From a virus: a stretch of DNA of 64,000 nt. Position 1 is the first letter of the stretch; every line of letters begins with the position of its first letter. The notes beneath the pieces are model-generated. The model had not been told where the DNA came from, searched no databases, and was given only the letters and a program-made list of their open reading frames with translations. Positions 1 to 8,794 of the stretch are shown one piece after another. Where the stretch lies: positions 62,001 to 126,000 of IMG/VR virus record IMGVR_UViG_3300044974_001280; one strand, 5' to 3'. A program made the position numbers and the translations under genes.

Positions 1-195
1 CTAGTCAGATTTGCCTTGTATCTGCCTTTGGAATGGAGAACAGGCAAAAAAATTCTTAAAGACACTTTTGGTCCTTTGCTCCCTTCTGCAATAATCGATA
101 GACCCAAGGAGGCCCTTAAAAATCCTTTAATCAAACAGGATAAAATCAAATACAGACTCTGGGTAGCGGATCTCTTTGAAAACAATCATATTTAA
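1..195 (+). CDS. Asparagine synthase-like protein, C-terminal end (partial)
   Basis: Open from the first base of the window in frame 1 to a TAA at 193-195, giving 64 residues with the start outside the window. The segment LEWRTGKKILKDTFGPLLP followed by AIIDRPKEALKNPL resembles the C-terminal end of glutamine-dependent asparagine synthases, where a 'KxxLRxxxxxxLPxxIxxRxKxGFxxP' segment closes the synthetase domain. If correct, the enzyme would make asparagine, or amidate another acid, from ATP and glutamine. Phage homologues are known in large tailed phages. Only the tail is visible, so catalytic residues cannot be checked. Confidence 0.55.
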   Translation, partial: LVRFALYLPLEWRTGKKILKDTFGPLLPSAIIDRPKEALKNPLIKQDKIKYRLWVADLFENNHI

Positions 196-205
196 AATCT
201 TTTGG

Positions 206-216
206 AGATATATAAG
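206..216 (+). promoter_or_regulatory. Putative late promoter element
   Basis: AGATATATAAG lies 42 bases before the gene at 258. It matches the recurring GATATATAA element found before many genes here and resembles the T4 late core TATAAATA. Confidence 0.5.
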
Positions 217-257
217 TCAGATGTTGCATCTACCTTATAAAAAACCAAAAGATTGTT

Positions 258-1001
258 ATGATTAAAAAGTTTTCTGAATTTAGAAATAGGGTCACACCAG
301 GTCCCGATGACCAACCTGAACTCAATGAAGGAATAGGAGATTGGCTAGGTCAAACCTTTGGCAGTATTTGGGGAGGAGCCAAGGATCTATTGACCAAAAA
401 AATAACAGCTCATCTGCTCAGTAAACTTGGTATCGAGGAGAATAGCATTTTCGCAGAGCTGGTGAGCAAATTCGTTCAGCAAATCCCAATCAGTGACTAT
501 TACGGTATTTTGTTCAATTCTAAACTGAACGCCAAATACTTGGCTCCCAAAATGGCTGAAGCGGCAATGGAATTTATTTCAGGCCAGGGTTACGATGGTA
601 TAGCTCAGTCTTTAGGTTTTAATCGTGATGGATTAATATACCAATTATTAAGGGAGACCTTCACTAACGAGGCAGCTAAATTGAATTTTAAAAAGAATTT
701 AGAAAATTTCTTCCTATCGGTGTTTCAAGGATTTCCATCCACTAGTGCGACTGAATTTGAAAAAAGTTTGACTAGTTCTGAAAAATCCGCCTTAACGAGG
801 CCTCTTCTTCAAACAGCCAAAGATAAAGGAATAAAGATGGATAAATCTGCTAGGGGAGAAGGAAATATTCTGACTAATTTCCTTACTAACATGCAGAATG
901 CTAACCAGGCTAACTCTGCCCAAATTGCATCTTCCTCAACCACTTACAATCAAGGTCTAACTGCTCAGCAGTATGAAGATTTAATAAAATTCAGATCTTA
1001 A
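258..1001 (+). CDS. Hypothetical protein with capsid-targeting-like N-terminus
   Basis: A 247-residue protein I do not recognise. It begins MIKKFSEF and has L22-N23-E24-G25. This resembles the short N-terminal targeting peptides of T4 internal head proteins (MKTYQEF-type), which are removed by the prohead protease after (L/I)xE. The middle (about residues 45-165) looks mainly helical and the C-terminus is rich in Ser, Asn and Gln. A late-promoter-like element precedes it, and the 118-aa gene follows after 18 bases. A head-internal or other packaged virion protein is an inference from the N-terminus only. Confidence 0.6.
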   Translation: MIKKFSEFRNRVTPGPDDQPELNEGIGDWLGQTFGSIWGGAKDLLTKKITAHLLSKLGIEENSIFAELVSKFVQQIPISDYYGILFNSKLNAKYLAPKMAEAAMEFISGQGYDGIAQSLGFNRDGLIYQLLRETFTNEAAKLNFKKNLENFFLSVFQGFPSTSATEFEKSLTSSEKSALTRPLLQTAKDKGIKMDKSARGEGNILTNFLTNMQNANQANSAQIASSSTTYNQGLTAQQYEDLIKFRS

Positions 1002-1019
1002 AAATATAACCCCGAATTT

Positions 1020-1376
1020 ATGAACATTAACGACGTTGCCCAAAGAGAAATTTTAGATTTCAAACAGTTCAGAGGAAAGGTAATGGATGACACCTACAAA
1101 CCTTTCGATCCTCAGAATCAGAAGGACTCTTATTCTAGAACAGGACTGCACCCCATCAAAAGGGAACCTGCTTATGATTTCGTAGGGTACGCGGACGCCA
1201 TCTTTTCTCCTGACAAGGCTGGTATTGGCCTGCCTGGTTACAACGCAGGACAAAGCAGACAGTACATCAACGCTATCGGTGGTCCTGGTCTGGCACAAAC
1301 CCCTGCTACTAACGAGTCTGAAAATCAGGAAATTGACGAACCTATAATTTTAGGTCTCAGAGATTTTAGAGGCTAG
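1020..1376 (+). CDS. Hypothetical protein, 118 aa
   Basis: Small protein with no recognised family. It starts MNINDVAQREILDFKQFRGK, and DFKQFRG is weakly like the FSEF-type N-termini of other genes in this window. The middle is rich in Gly, Pro, Asp and Tyr, suggesting an extended or disordered chain. The C-terminus has LGLRDFRG, echoing the FRG near the N-terminus. It starts 18 bases after the previous gene, in the same direction, so the two are probably co-transcribed. The frame is supported by the tight fit between neighbours. Confidence 0.6.
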   Translation: MNINDVAQREILDFKQFRGKVMDDTYKPFDPQNQKDSYSRTGLHPIKREPAYDFVGYADAIFSPDKAGIGLPGYNAGQSRQYINAIGGPGLAQTPATNESENQEIDEPIILGLRDFRG

Positions 1377-1423
1377 GTTTGATTCAAGCCCGAAATTTTT
1401 TTTCATTCTGACGTAAGACGAGC

Positions 1424-2095
1424 ATGGAAAAAATTAGACTCGTTCACATTCTGACTGAATTAGATCACACAAGAGAAATAGCATCCGTAAATTCTCTATC
1501 GGTCTTGCCGAGTGTGGGAATAGAATACATTCAACAGGTAAATCAAAGATACACTGGTGACGATTGGAAGTTAGTTAAAGCTTTATCTCAAAATGAACAT
1601 ACCCGACACGGAGCAGGACATTATGGGGCTTTTCAATCTTTCAAGAAAGCCATTTTGGAAAATTTCACTCCTGATCTGGACGCCTTGATATTATGTGAGT
1701 GTGACTGCGTGCTTGAAGTATCCCCCGAGGCTTTCTTGATTAACGTTAAAAGAGGTTTAGAATTTTGTCAAACACACCAACTAAATTATTTTTCTTTGGG
1801 TGGGAGGTTTGCTTTAGGACATCTTCAATCTCCTATTTTAGAAACAGATCCCAGGTTCGAAGATTTTTACGTCACTAATAAAATTATTCTGGCCCATTGT
1901 ATAGTCTTAACCCCAATAGGCCGAGAATTTTATTTGAATGTACTGCAGGGAGATTCTTGGGACAGTCCAGATCTATGGTTTTTTGAAATCAATTGGAAGC
2001 ACGGCAATGATAGATTTGGTATTTCTTATGAGAGATCAGCCTTCCAGCATGAGGGACTTTCTCTCATTGATAACTGTTGGAAAGACTCACAATAA
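1424..2095 (+). CDS. Glycosyltransferase-like protein
   Basis: A 223-residue protein with the outline of a GT-A glycosyltransferase. An N-terminal beta-alpha start (IRLVHILTEL) is followed by ALILCECDCVLEV at about residues 88-100, where the acidic ECD cluster sits in the place of the metal-binding DxD motif. Near the C-terminus comes SYERSAFQHEGLSLID, a His-containing segment typical of small capsular and LPS-type transferases. It may modify a virion protein, phage DNA or a host surface glycan. The acceptor cannot be told from sequence. The end overlaps the convergent minus-strand gene by 9 bases. Confidence 0.55.
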   Translation: MEKIRLVHILTELDHTREIASVNSLSVLPSVGIEYIQQVNQRYTGDDWKLVKALSQNEHTRHGAGHYGAFQSFKKAILENFTPDLDALILCECDCVLEVSPEAFLINVKRGLEFCQTHQLNYFSLGGRFALGHLQSPILETDPRFEDFYVTNKIILAHCIVLTPIGREFYLNVLQGDSWDSPDLWFFEINWKHGNDRFGISYERSAFQHEGLSLIDNCWKDSQ

Positions 2096-2794
2096 CTCGA
2101 AATTTCTTTCGATCTCTTTTACGAAAAGATCTTTTGCAATTTTCAAGATACTAGACTCTGAACAAAAGTCGTCCAAAATTTCCATCACAGTCACTCTGGG
2201 TTTAGCTATGCTTCCGTTCGTCTCGAGTAGAATCTCATTAATGATGTATTCATAGGACAAAGAAAAATAGTTATTGTCCAGATCTATTTTCTTCATGATT
2301 ACTGCCTCTTGGGAAGAAATCTTGGCCTTAGACCAAAAGTGACAAAAGATCTCGTCAGTTGACATGTTTCTGATAATCAAAATTCCGCTATTGACGGGAT
2401 CTTTCTCTTTGTGAAAATTAAAGATCTTGATTTTATCTCTGATGTTATCCCAGAGAATAGATCCTATTTCCACATACCCATACAGGGATTCGAGAGCCTC
2501 GTTCACGATATGCAGGATCTGGTCTTTCTCGGTTGTTGTGTAATCCTCTCGATTGATCTCAGTCCAAATCTGATCTTGTCTGATCGATTTAACTGGAAGT
2601 TGTGGCTTCTCTTCCAGGAGCTGGCGAGCGAACTTGAGTTCACTTATCAAATCAAACACATTCTTGATAGCTGGATAGTAATCCTCCCTTTCTATATCTC
2701 TGTTAACTTGTTGGAGGAAATTCAGTAAAACGTATTGTTTGTGCTCAGTGTCAAAAGGTTTTGATAAAAACCAGGTAGATTCCAATAACTCCAT
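2087..2794 (-). CDS. Hypothetical protein, 235 aa, minus strand
   Basis: One of only two minus-strand genes in the window. The protein is rich in charged residues and looks helical (for example a stretch around EIGSILWDNIRDKIKIF). No cofactor or catalytic motif stands out and I do not recognise the family. Its stop overlaps the end of the glycosyltransferase-like gene. Its start lies 20 bases from a minus-strand copy of the late-promoter-like element, and the next plus-strand gene has its own copy on the other side, so this is a divergent promoter region. The coding assignment is supported by the long open frame and the promoter placement. Confidence 0.6.
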   Translation of the reverse strand: MELLESTWFLSKPFDTEHKQYVLLNFLQQVNRDIEREDYYPAIKNVFDLISELKFARQLLEEKPQLPVKSIRQDQIWTEINREDYTTTEKDQILHIVNEALESLYGYVEIGSILWDNIRDKIKIFNFHKEKDPVNSGILIIRNMSTDEIFCHFWSKAKISSQEAVIMKKIDLDNNYFSLSYEYIINEILLETNGSIAKPRVTVMEILDDFCSESSILKIAKDLFVKEIERNFELL

Positions 2795-2814
2795 AATTTA
2801 TCTTTTTACTTCTG

Positions 2815-2824
2815 TTTATATATG
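2815..2824 (-). promoter_or_regulatory. Putative late promoter element, minus strand
   Basis: Reads CATATATAAA on the minus strand, 20 bases before the start of the minus-strand gene ending at 2794. Its orientation matches that gene. Confidence 0.45.
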
Positions 2825-2855
2825 CTGATTAAGATGAGAGTCTGATTTTCTCAGA

Positions 2856-2864
2856 GATATATAA
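2856..2864 (+). promoter_or_regulatory. Putative late promoter element
   Basis: GATATATAA, 28 bases before the gene at 2893. It pairs back to back with the minus-strand copy at 2815-2824. Confidence 0.5.
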
Positions 2865-2892
2865 CTCAGATCCAAAAATTTACCAGAAAGTT

Positions 2893-3327
2893 ATGAGAAT
2901 CCAAGATTATGGAAGCTATAGTGTCCAGAAGAATAAAAATTTTACCTCTGAGTTTACATTTACCTCGCAGTTGGGTTTTCTCGAGGTGAAAGTTATCAAC
3001 AGGCCGTCGGAGCTTCTTCAATACGATGATCTAGAATGTATTGTAGAATATGAAGCAGCGATTGAAAGAAAAAAAGAAGGGATCCAGGATCTAAATTTCA
3101 AGATTAATCTGATTGAGATGGAATTCAGAGTTGATGGCTATCCAGAGGACCCAGCAGAATATGATTTCGAAATTGTGCCTGGAGAAAATATAGATGCCAA
3201 ACTAGTTAAAATTCAGAAAGAAGAAATACTTATCCCCTCTAACCCCTCTTTTCTACTCTTGGATATGGGCAAATCTATGAGACCAGCCGATTTTAAAATG
3301 ACAGTGCACTTTGGAAAGAAAGACTAA
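2893..3327 (+). CDS. Hypothetical protein, 144 aa
   Basis: Unrecognised protein predicted to be mostly beta strand, with alternating hydrophobic patterns such as FEIVPGENIDAKLVKI. No catalytic motif is visible. It is the first gene after a late-promoter-like element and is followed by the 292-aa gene 7 bases after its stop. A small beta-sandwich structural or accessory protein is possible but unproven. Confidence 0.55.
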   Translation: MRIQDYGSYSVQKNKNFTSEFTFTSQLGFLEVKVINRPSELLQYDDLECIVEYEAAIERKKEGIQDLNFKINLIEMEFRVDGYPEDPAEYDFEIVPGENIDAKLVKIQKEEILIPSNPSFLLLDMGKSMRPADFKMTVHFGKKD

Positions 3328-3334
3328 CAGGCTA

Positions 3335-4213
3335 ATGCCTTTTTCTGAATACAATGAACTCTTCGAGTCCAATTCGGGCAGACGTCTGAATTTAGGCATA
3401 GTTGGACCTTTGGCCAATTGGTCTATGAAAATCCAGGCCTATCCAGAGCCTAATCATGGCATGATAGGTTATGCCATTCATGAAGACGAAATAGAATTTT
3501 CTTACAAGGATAAGAAGATGAAGGTTCCGAGCAAGTGCTGTCAGGTTAAGAAGAATAAAAATTCTTCCACTATCCATTTCCAGCCAGATCCCAGATGGAT
3601 TGGTCGTTCGGAAAACATAGAACTTCTGTCTGAATTTGCAGACACTTATCTTGAAGAGAAGCTGGGTGCAACGGCCAGAGAAGATGATTTGGTAGCAGGT
3701 GATATAGGCTTGGTCTTAGATTGTTTACACTTGGGGGACAGAGTATCGGAGTGTATATTGAAAAGACCTGGCCACTATGAAATTGAGTTGGCTGATGGTT
3801 CTCTGGTGGAGGTGAAGAAAAATACAGATTCTTTTTTTGACGACCTTAAATTTTATAAAGACTCGAACAAAAAAGAGTGGGACCTAAGATTGAAGAATGG
3901 ATCTGCCCATAAATCGATAGAATTCGTAACCCCCAAATGTCAATTAACAGAAACTGCAAAGACGTTTACCGAGCTTTTTGAAAAACCGATTGTTGCCTAT
4001 TTGATTTCCGTCATGTCCGAAAAAACTGATTCAGACCTGGCTGATCTGGCCCTAAATGATCTGAAAAAAACCATTAGAAGACCTCCTAAAGGGGACCAAA
4101 GATCGGCAGAATACAGAGATCATCAGAGACGGATAGAAGACACTCTCCAGGCCTTAACACACTCTTTTGACTTGCCAGACCTCCAAAGGTTGATCCAAAT
4201 TACCCGGAACTAG
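3335..4213 (+). CDS. Hypothetical protein with FSEY-type N-terminus
   Basis: Unrecognised, 292 residues from the chosen ATG. An upstream in-frame ATG at 3311 would overlap the previous gene by 17 bases. The ATG at 3335 is preferred because it lies 7 bases after that stop and because the resulting start, MPFSEYNELFESNSG, matches the FSEF/FSEL-type N-termini of other genes here. The middle holds LVAGDIGLVLDCLHLGDRV and then charged beta-like segments. The C-terminal 80 residues look helical. No enzyme motif is evident. Packaging into the head is only a hypothesis. Confidence 0.55.
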   Translation: MPFSEYNELFESNSGRRLNLGIVGPLANWSMKIQAYPEPNHGMIGYAIHEDEIEFSYKDKKMKVPSKCCQVKKNKNSSTIHFQPDPRWIGRSENIELLSEFADTYLEEKLGATAREDDLVAGDIGLVLDCLHLGDRVSECILKRPGHYEIELADGSLVEVKKNTDSFFDDLKFYKDSNKKEWDLRLKNGSAHKSIEFVTPKCQLTETAKTFTELFEKPIVAYLISVMSEKTDSDLADLALNDLKKTIRRPPKGDQRSAEYRDHQRRIEDTLQALTHSFDLPDLQRLIQITRN

Positions 4214-4290
4214 AGGTAGAAACTTTCCGTCAACCTTTTCTATAAGAAACTAATCAATGAAATTCTTTAACGATCTTTCATAAGGAAAGA

Positions 4291-4935
4291 ATGAGCTGGA
4301 TTAAATCTTTATTTCGAAAAAAAAACACTATGCAGGAGTCTGAATCACTTCAAGAGTTAGAGAAAACCTATCAAGACAAGGATTTTCAATGGCTAAAAGG
4401 AGATAATATGGGAACCATAGAAAGGTACAAAGGTATCGTTTTAGACCCATCTCAAAATAAAACTTTCATTAATTTTCAATCTGGAGGACGCATCGACGTT
4501 CAGCTCGTAAGAGAATTTATGGACATTTTTCCGACTCAAAGAGTCGCTATCCAGGAAAATACCGCTCCTAAGATTCCTCAGATAGCATCTCCGGCAGTGG
4601 CTGAAAATCCAAATTCTTCCGGCAAAAACAAAAATGTAGTAACCCAGGTCAACCTGGAAAATTCACCGATATATACCTTGCTTCAGAAGCAAAAGCCCAA
4701 TTGGGTAAATGTAAATATAAGCTTAAAATTGAATTTACCAACCAAAACCCTCTATAACGTGCTATCTTCTTCTTTTGAGGATGCCGAAAAGGAAGTGGTA
4801 AATTTTGTGATTGAGGGATTGGAAATAGATGACATTAAGCAGGCTCTGGCTGATTCTATTTTGTCTTATTACGACAAGAAAAAAGGACCAACCTTGAATG
4901 AAAAAACGTATCAAGAAATCAATGACGGAGAATAA
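4291..4935 (+). CDS. Hypothetical protein, 214 aa
   Basis: Unrecognised two-part protein. The N-terminal 90 residues include a beta-rich stretch (GTIERYKGIVLDP, then FINFQSGGRIDVQLV). A Ser/Asn/Lys-rich linker follows at about 95-125, then a compact helical C-terminal domain starting SPIYTLLQKQKPNWVNVN. Its end overlaps the chosen start of the Nudix gene by 14 bases, suggesting translational coupling. It starts with ATG preceded by AAGGAAAG, one of the few Shine-Dalgarno-like leaders here. Confidence 0.55.
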   Translation: MSWIKSLFRKKNTMQESESLQELEKTYQDKDFQWLKGDNMGTIERYKGIVLDPSQNKTFINFQSGGRIDVQLVREFMDIFPTQRVAIQENTAPKIPQIASPAVAENPNSSGKNKNVVTQVNLENSPIYTLLQKQKPNWVNVNISLKLNLPTKTLYNVLSSSFEDAEKEVVNFVIEGLEIDDIKQALADSILSYYDKKKGPTLNEKTYQEINDGE

Positions 4936-5506
4936 AATTTTAGGAGAAACAGAATTCTTTCAATTTGTAGAAAGAGATTCCATGGCTGGACTGGTTCCCA
5001 AGTTCATGAATGTGGTGATCATGCCCTTTTTGTCAGACCCCCAGGGTTTGCCCATGTCGGTAGGAGTAATTGTTGAAAAAAACCCTTTCAGAGAAGGTAA
5101 TACAACCATGTGTCTGATTACTGGTAGTTCGGACGAAGCAGATCCTGATCTTTTGAGCACTGCCAAAAGAGAACTTAAAGAAGAGAGTGGTTTTGATGTG
5201 TCCGATAACGAGAGATGGTACTATCTGGGATCTGTTACTTCTTCCAAATTCGTAGACCATGAGCAGCCTTGTTTTGCAGTGGATGTGACAGAGATTACTA
5301 GAGGTAATCCCGAGCCCGACGGCAGCGAAAAGGAAGCTCAAATGGATTTTAAATTTATTTCTGCGAACGAGGTTGTCAAGGCCAAAGATATTTTCATTCC
5401 TGGCTTATTTTTAAAACTATTCAAGTACGTTTTAGGATTTGACATTCAGGACAAATCCACTAAACTAGATCTAAGTTCTCCAAAAGGTTATAAATTTTCA
5501 ATTTGA
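4922..5506 (+). CDS. Nudix hydrolase
   Basis: A Nudix-family pyrophosphohydrolase, which splits nucleoside diphosphates linked to another group. The Nudix box reads GSSDEADPDLL...AKRELKEESGF: the REL-x-EE-x-GF core is intact with both metal-binding glutamates, although the spacing before it is slightly atypical and an Asp replaces the first Glu. The start is ambiguous. ATG 4922 gives 194 residues and overlaps the previous gene by 14 bases; ATG 4898 gives 202 residues and overlaps by 38. The substrate (nucleotide pool cleaning, NAD or ADP-ribose, or mRNA cap-like ends) cannot be told from sequence. Confidence 0.8.
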   Translation: MTENKILGETEFFQFVERDSMAGLVPKFMNVVIMPFLSDPQGLPMSVGVIVEKNPFREGNTTMCLITGSSDEADPDLLSTAKRELKEESGFDVSDNERWYYLGSVTSSKFVDHEQPCFAVDVTEITRGNPEPDGSEKEAQMDFKFISANEVVKAKDIFIPGLFLKLFKYVLGFDIQDKSTKLDLSSPKGYKFSI

Positions 5507-5507
5507 T

Positions 5508-5840
5508 ATGAGTATTTCTAGAAAAGAAAGAAGGAAAGCCGCTCGTTCTTTAGGCTTGTTAAAGAATAAAGGGGACATAAATAGTTTCAGAGAAAGAGTT
5601 AGAAGATCTAACAATTTCGGCAATCAAATGCACATTTTACATTTAGAGAGAATGAGAAATCAAGAGTTGACAGCAGCATCTTCTTCCGAAGCTATAAGTG
5701 AGGAATCTGAAATTTTAGGACTGGCAAACTTTTCGAATCAGTCCCTTGAAAATATGAAATTTGATTTTCAAAACACAGATTACCTAACAAATTATGAAAT
5801 ATCTGCTTCTGCTTCAGAACCAGAATTGGAAAAAAAATAA
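5508..5840 (+). CDS. Small basic protein, 110 aa
   Basis: The N-terminal half is strongly basic (MSISRKERRKAARSLGLLKNK, then RERVRRSN), fitting nucleic-acid binding. The C-terminal half is acidic and rich in Ser, Glu and Asn. The start codon follows the Nudix stop with one base between (TGATATG), implying translational coupling. No known family is recognised. Confidence 0.55.
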   Translation: MSISRKERRKAARSLGLLKNKGDINSFRERVRRSNNFGNQMHILHLERMRNQELTAASSSEAISEESEILGLANFSNQSLENMKFDFQNTDYLTNYEISASASEPELEKK

Positions 5841-5848
5841 AAATTAAG

Positions 5849-6169
5849 TTGGCCAGAGTTAAGTTTTTCCTGACCACCTATTCAGCCAAAGAAATAAAAA
5901 AAAAATTTGACTTTGAGCTGGATTTTCATGTTGTTGACATTCTGAAAATTGTCAGGGACTTGGGTTACAGTGTTAACTCTCTGTCTCAAGAATCCGAATT
6001 TATCATCAACCACGAAATTCAGAAGAAAATACTTCAAGGAATATATACAGACAGTATAAGTTATGTCCTGATTGTTCATAAAGAAATTAGTGAAATTTTT
6101 ATCGACAATCTAATTGAATTTTTGAACGGAATTGATCAAGATATAACATACACGATAGAATTGATTTAA
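5849..6169 (+). CDS. Hypothetical protein, 106 aa, TTG start
   Basis: Unrecognised protein of mixed alpha/beta character, ending IEFLNGIDQDITYTIELI. It has no internal methionine, and a TTG at 5849 is the only plausible start after the previous stop, giving M-A-R-V-K-F-F. The previous gene ends at 5840 and the next begins at 6187, so it fits the gene row well. A late-promoter-like element lies inside it at 6039-6052. Confidence 0.5.
   Translation: MARVKFFLTTYSAKEIKKKFDFELDFHVVDILKIVRDLGYSVNSLSQESEFIINHEIQKKILQGIYTDSISYVLIVHKEISEIFIDNLIEFLNGIDQDITYTIELI
6039..6052 (+). promoter_or_regulatory. Intragenic late-promoter-like element
   Basis: GAATATATACAGAC sits inside the 106-aa gene, about 135 bases before the first tail gene at 6187. 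Its first 13 bases equal those of the copies before 48968 and 53342. It could start the tail operon, or it may be a chance match inside coding sequence. Confidence 0.3.
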
Positions 6170-6186
6170 AAAAATTCTTTTGGTGA

Positions 6187-8169
6187 ATGTCTGGTTCTAC
6201 CACTCTTAATTTTACTCCTACCGCTGCCCAAACCCCGGGTAACACTCAATCTTTTTCAGCCACCCCTGGCTTTGTCAGACCTTATCCCTTTGGATCTGAA
6301 GAGTGGAGATATAAAAGTCTAGCTGCCGATGTTACCTCTAGATTTTCCAATCTAGGTTCGGTTGTTCCTGAGAAAGGGCCGACTGCTAGATCTCTATTTG
6401 CCCATGCAGCTAAATATGGTGCAACTTATGGCAAGTACAACCAGTTTCTTTTCTACTCTTTTAGTAACAACTCGAACGACTTCAGAGCGGAATATTACCA
6501 ATCCGAAACTGCCCAGTTCAATCCTAGAATTTCTTCCTTAGAATCTAAAAATCCTTCTGCCGGAGCTTTGGTGAAGGCAACTCAGCAGTTTATTTTTCAA
6601 AAAACACCAAACGATAAGAACGACAGCGGGCCTGCTGATAATACTGTTGCCCCTTCCCCCATCGTGGGAGGAGTAGCGGCTCCTTATTTTTGGAGTGATT
6701 TTCTGTATTGTAAATACTACGGAACCATTCCCAACAACTACATGATCACTCTTCGCAGATATCCTGCTCCTATGCGGGACAATCTGGATATTCCCAGTCA
6801 ATTAAAAGAATCTTCAATGTATGAAAAAGGAGTAGGAAGGCCCGTTGCCCAGGCGGTAACCTGGTGGGGTGGACAGACTGGAAACTCTTTAAATTCTATT
6901 ATTTCATTTTCTACAGGTTTAAATTGGGATTCAAAAACACAAGAAGAGATCTCAGACAACAAAGGATTCGATCAAGGTTTCTTCAAAACTGTGGTTGGAA
7001 GAGCTTTGGGCTCAGTTGCCGAGGGGGTAGCTGGAGATTTAGGACTTAATCTAGTGTCGGGGTTGGGCGATCTTTTAAACGTCATAGCCGCTTCTTCAGA
7101 GGGAGGAAATCAGCAGATAACTATGGCGAAAATTAACGCAGGCCTAAGAGATAAGTTTACGTCTGCCAATGGTCCTTTATCCGATTTTATTTTTACCCCT
7201 GTTGATACGGTCGATAAGACTTATTTCAGGGACAGGGGCTTGTCTTTTTCTGGCGGAGAGTATGGAGGAATTACCCTGAAATTTCACTATGAGCTTACCT
7301 CCCTCGGTCAAGTCAATACAAAAGCAGCGATGGTAGATATAATCGGCAACCTGCTGGCTTTGGGTACCAATTATGGAAATTTTTTGACCCCTGATGTCAG
7401 ATACGACAACACCTTCCCCGCCATTGGGTTTCCGGGAGGTGATGAAGGTTTAAGAAACTTTTATTCGGATCCTTTAAATTGGACTAAAACGGCTCTGAAA
7501 TATTTAGCGGATCCCAATGGAACTACCATGTCGGATCCCGAAAACCCTCTGGTTCAGCAATTTAAAAATTTTTCTAATCAGTTAGAGGGACAAGTGCAGC
7601 AATTGGCTTCCGCTTTGACCCAAACTTCCGGTGGAAATACGTTAGAAAATTTAAAGAAACAAGTAGACGGGCCTTTGGGTAATGTGCTGGCTTTTGCCTT
7701 GTCCGAAGACTTAATCGAAAAGATTCAGGTTCCTCTATCTCTTAAAACAGGTGCTCCTGTCGGAGAGTGGCATTTGGTAGTGGGTAATCCTATGAATCCT
7801 ATCGCCATGATAGGAAACCTCATTTGTTCTAACGTGACCATAGATTTTGGTGAAGTTTTAGGTCCTGATGATTTTCCAACCGAAATTACTGCTACCTTTG
7901 AACTTGACCACGGAAGAGATCGAGATAGGGGAGAAATTGAATCTATGTTCAACAGAGGGGACGGGAGATTGTATCAATCAACCCTGCCCACATACGCCAG
8001 TACTCAGTCTCTGGCCAGTCAGTCTAATGTTCTGGGTGAAAACATTCCTGTTTCCAATACGGATCCAACCCAGGCAAATCCCTTCCAATTAGTTTCTGGA
8101 ACCAATAGTGGGGGCCAACAAAATCCTGCTACTTTCAATGTTATCCCCCCAGTTTTACAGCCTCGTTAA
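6187..8169 (+). CDS. Tail/baseplate structural protein, candidate tube-initiator
   Basis: A 660-residue virion protein heading the baseplate block. The C-terminal part carries a tail-tube-like pattern: GEWHLVVGNPMNPIAMIGN, then GEVLGPDDFPTEI, then a charged stretch ending IESMFNRGDGRLY. A Gly/Ala-rich hydrophobic segment sits near residues 270-305. A proline-rich, Gln/Asn-rich tail follows residue 600. By position next to the wedge and hub genes, a role like T4 gp48/gp54 (baseplate-to-tube junction) is plausible, but the family is not firmly identified. Confidence 0.6.
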   Translation: MSGSTTLNFTPTAAQTPGNTQSFSATPGFVRPYPFGSEEWRYKSLAADVTSRFSNLGSVVPEKGPTARSLFAHAAKYGATYGKYNQFLFYSFSNNSNDFRAEYYQSETAQFNPRISSLESKNPSAGALVKATQQFIFQKTPNDKNDSGPADNTVAPSPIVGGVAAPYFWSDFLYCKYYGTIPNNYMITLRRYPAPMRDNLDIPSQLKESSMYEKGVGRPVAQAVTWWGGQTGNSLNSIISFSTGLNWDSKTQEEISDNKGFDQGFFKTVVGRALGSVAEGVAGDLGLNLVSGLGDLLNVIAASSEGGNQQITMAKINAGLRDKFTSANGPLSDFIFTPVDTVDKTYFRDRGLSFSGGEYGGITLKFHYELTSLGQVNTKAAMVDIIGNLLALGTNYGNFLTPDVRYDNTFPAIGFPGGDEGLRNFYSDPLNWTKTALKYLADPNGTTMSDPENPLVQQFKNFSNQLEGQVQQLASALTQTSGGNTLENLKKQVDGPLGNVLAFALSEDLIEKIQVPLSLKTGAPVGEWHLVVGNPMNPIAMIGNLICSNVTIDFGEVLGPDDFPTEITATFELDHGRDRDRGEIESMFNRGDGRLYQSTLPTYASTQSLASQSNVLGENIPVSNTDPTQANPFQLVSGTNSGGQQNPATFNVIPPVLQPR

Positions 8170-8194
8170 TAAAAAAATGAACTCATAAAAACAG

Positions 8195-8782
8195 ATGTTA
8201 AATATAGATACTCTTGAAAGAAATAAAAGTATTTTCAATCCCAATAAAGATCTGCAAAATAACGGGATAGGAATTTGGGATCTAACCTCAAGTTCTATGG
8301 ATTTCACCAACATCAATTTGAAGTTGGAAAGATACTACACTTTGAGGGAAGAGTATCAAATGAGACCTGATCTATTGGCCTTGCAGGCCTACGGAAATTT
8401 AGCTTACACTGGTTCTTTGATGAAGGTTAATTTCATTTCGAATCCTTTTGCCATGCAGGAGGGCGATTTAATCGTGGTGCCGGTTGTAGATCAGATTGAA
8501 GCGACTTTTAATCTGAAACAAGCCACAATTCTCAAAGGCAACACTTCGGATAACCCCAACCAAAATTTCAGAGATGCTCAAGAACAAAAAAAATTCAGAA
8601 TTTCTAATTCCAGACAGCAGTTTTTAGAAAAAAGAAATGTCCCCAAGAATCCTCCAGCCCAGATTTTACCATCTAACATAGCCCAGGCTGAAGAAAGGCA
8701 GACAGTGAGAACCAATGTTGTGATTGGCTTAGCTCCTGACGTCAGCAATTCTTTGCCCAATCCTGCTGGTAATCCGAATTAG
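8195..8782 (+). CDS. Baseplate wedge protein, gp53/LysM-like (probable)
   Basis: A 195-residue protein with a LysM-like core at about residues 45-100: YYTLREEYQMRPDLLALQAY, then an Asn-containing segment (VNFISNPFAM), then QEGDLIVVPV. This order (helix, 'YG', 'N...P', 'xxGdxLxxP') is seen in phage gp53-type wedge proteins and the LysM proteins of contractile injection systems, which tie the spike and hub to the baseplate. The rest is Asn/Gln/Pro-rich. It lies between the candidate tube-initiator and the hub, as expected for this role. Confidence 0.55.
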   Translation: MLNIDTLERNKSIFNPNKDLQNNGIGIWDLTSSSMDFTNINLKLERYYTLREEYQMRPDLLALQAYGNLAYTGSLMKVNFISNPFAMQEGDLIVVPVVDQIEATFNLKQATILKGNTSDNPNQNFRDAQEQKKFRISNSRQQFLEKRNVPKNPPAQILPSNIAQAEERQTVRTNVVIGLAPDVSNSLPNPAGNPN

Positions 8783-8794
8783 GACTAAAATCTT

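Noticed and set aside
4668-4676. GATATATAC as a promoter inside the 214-aa gene
   Set aside because: It lies in the middle of a coding region, about 245 bases before the next start; probably a chance match, noted as a limit of the motif.
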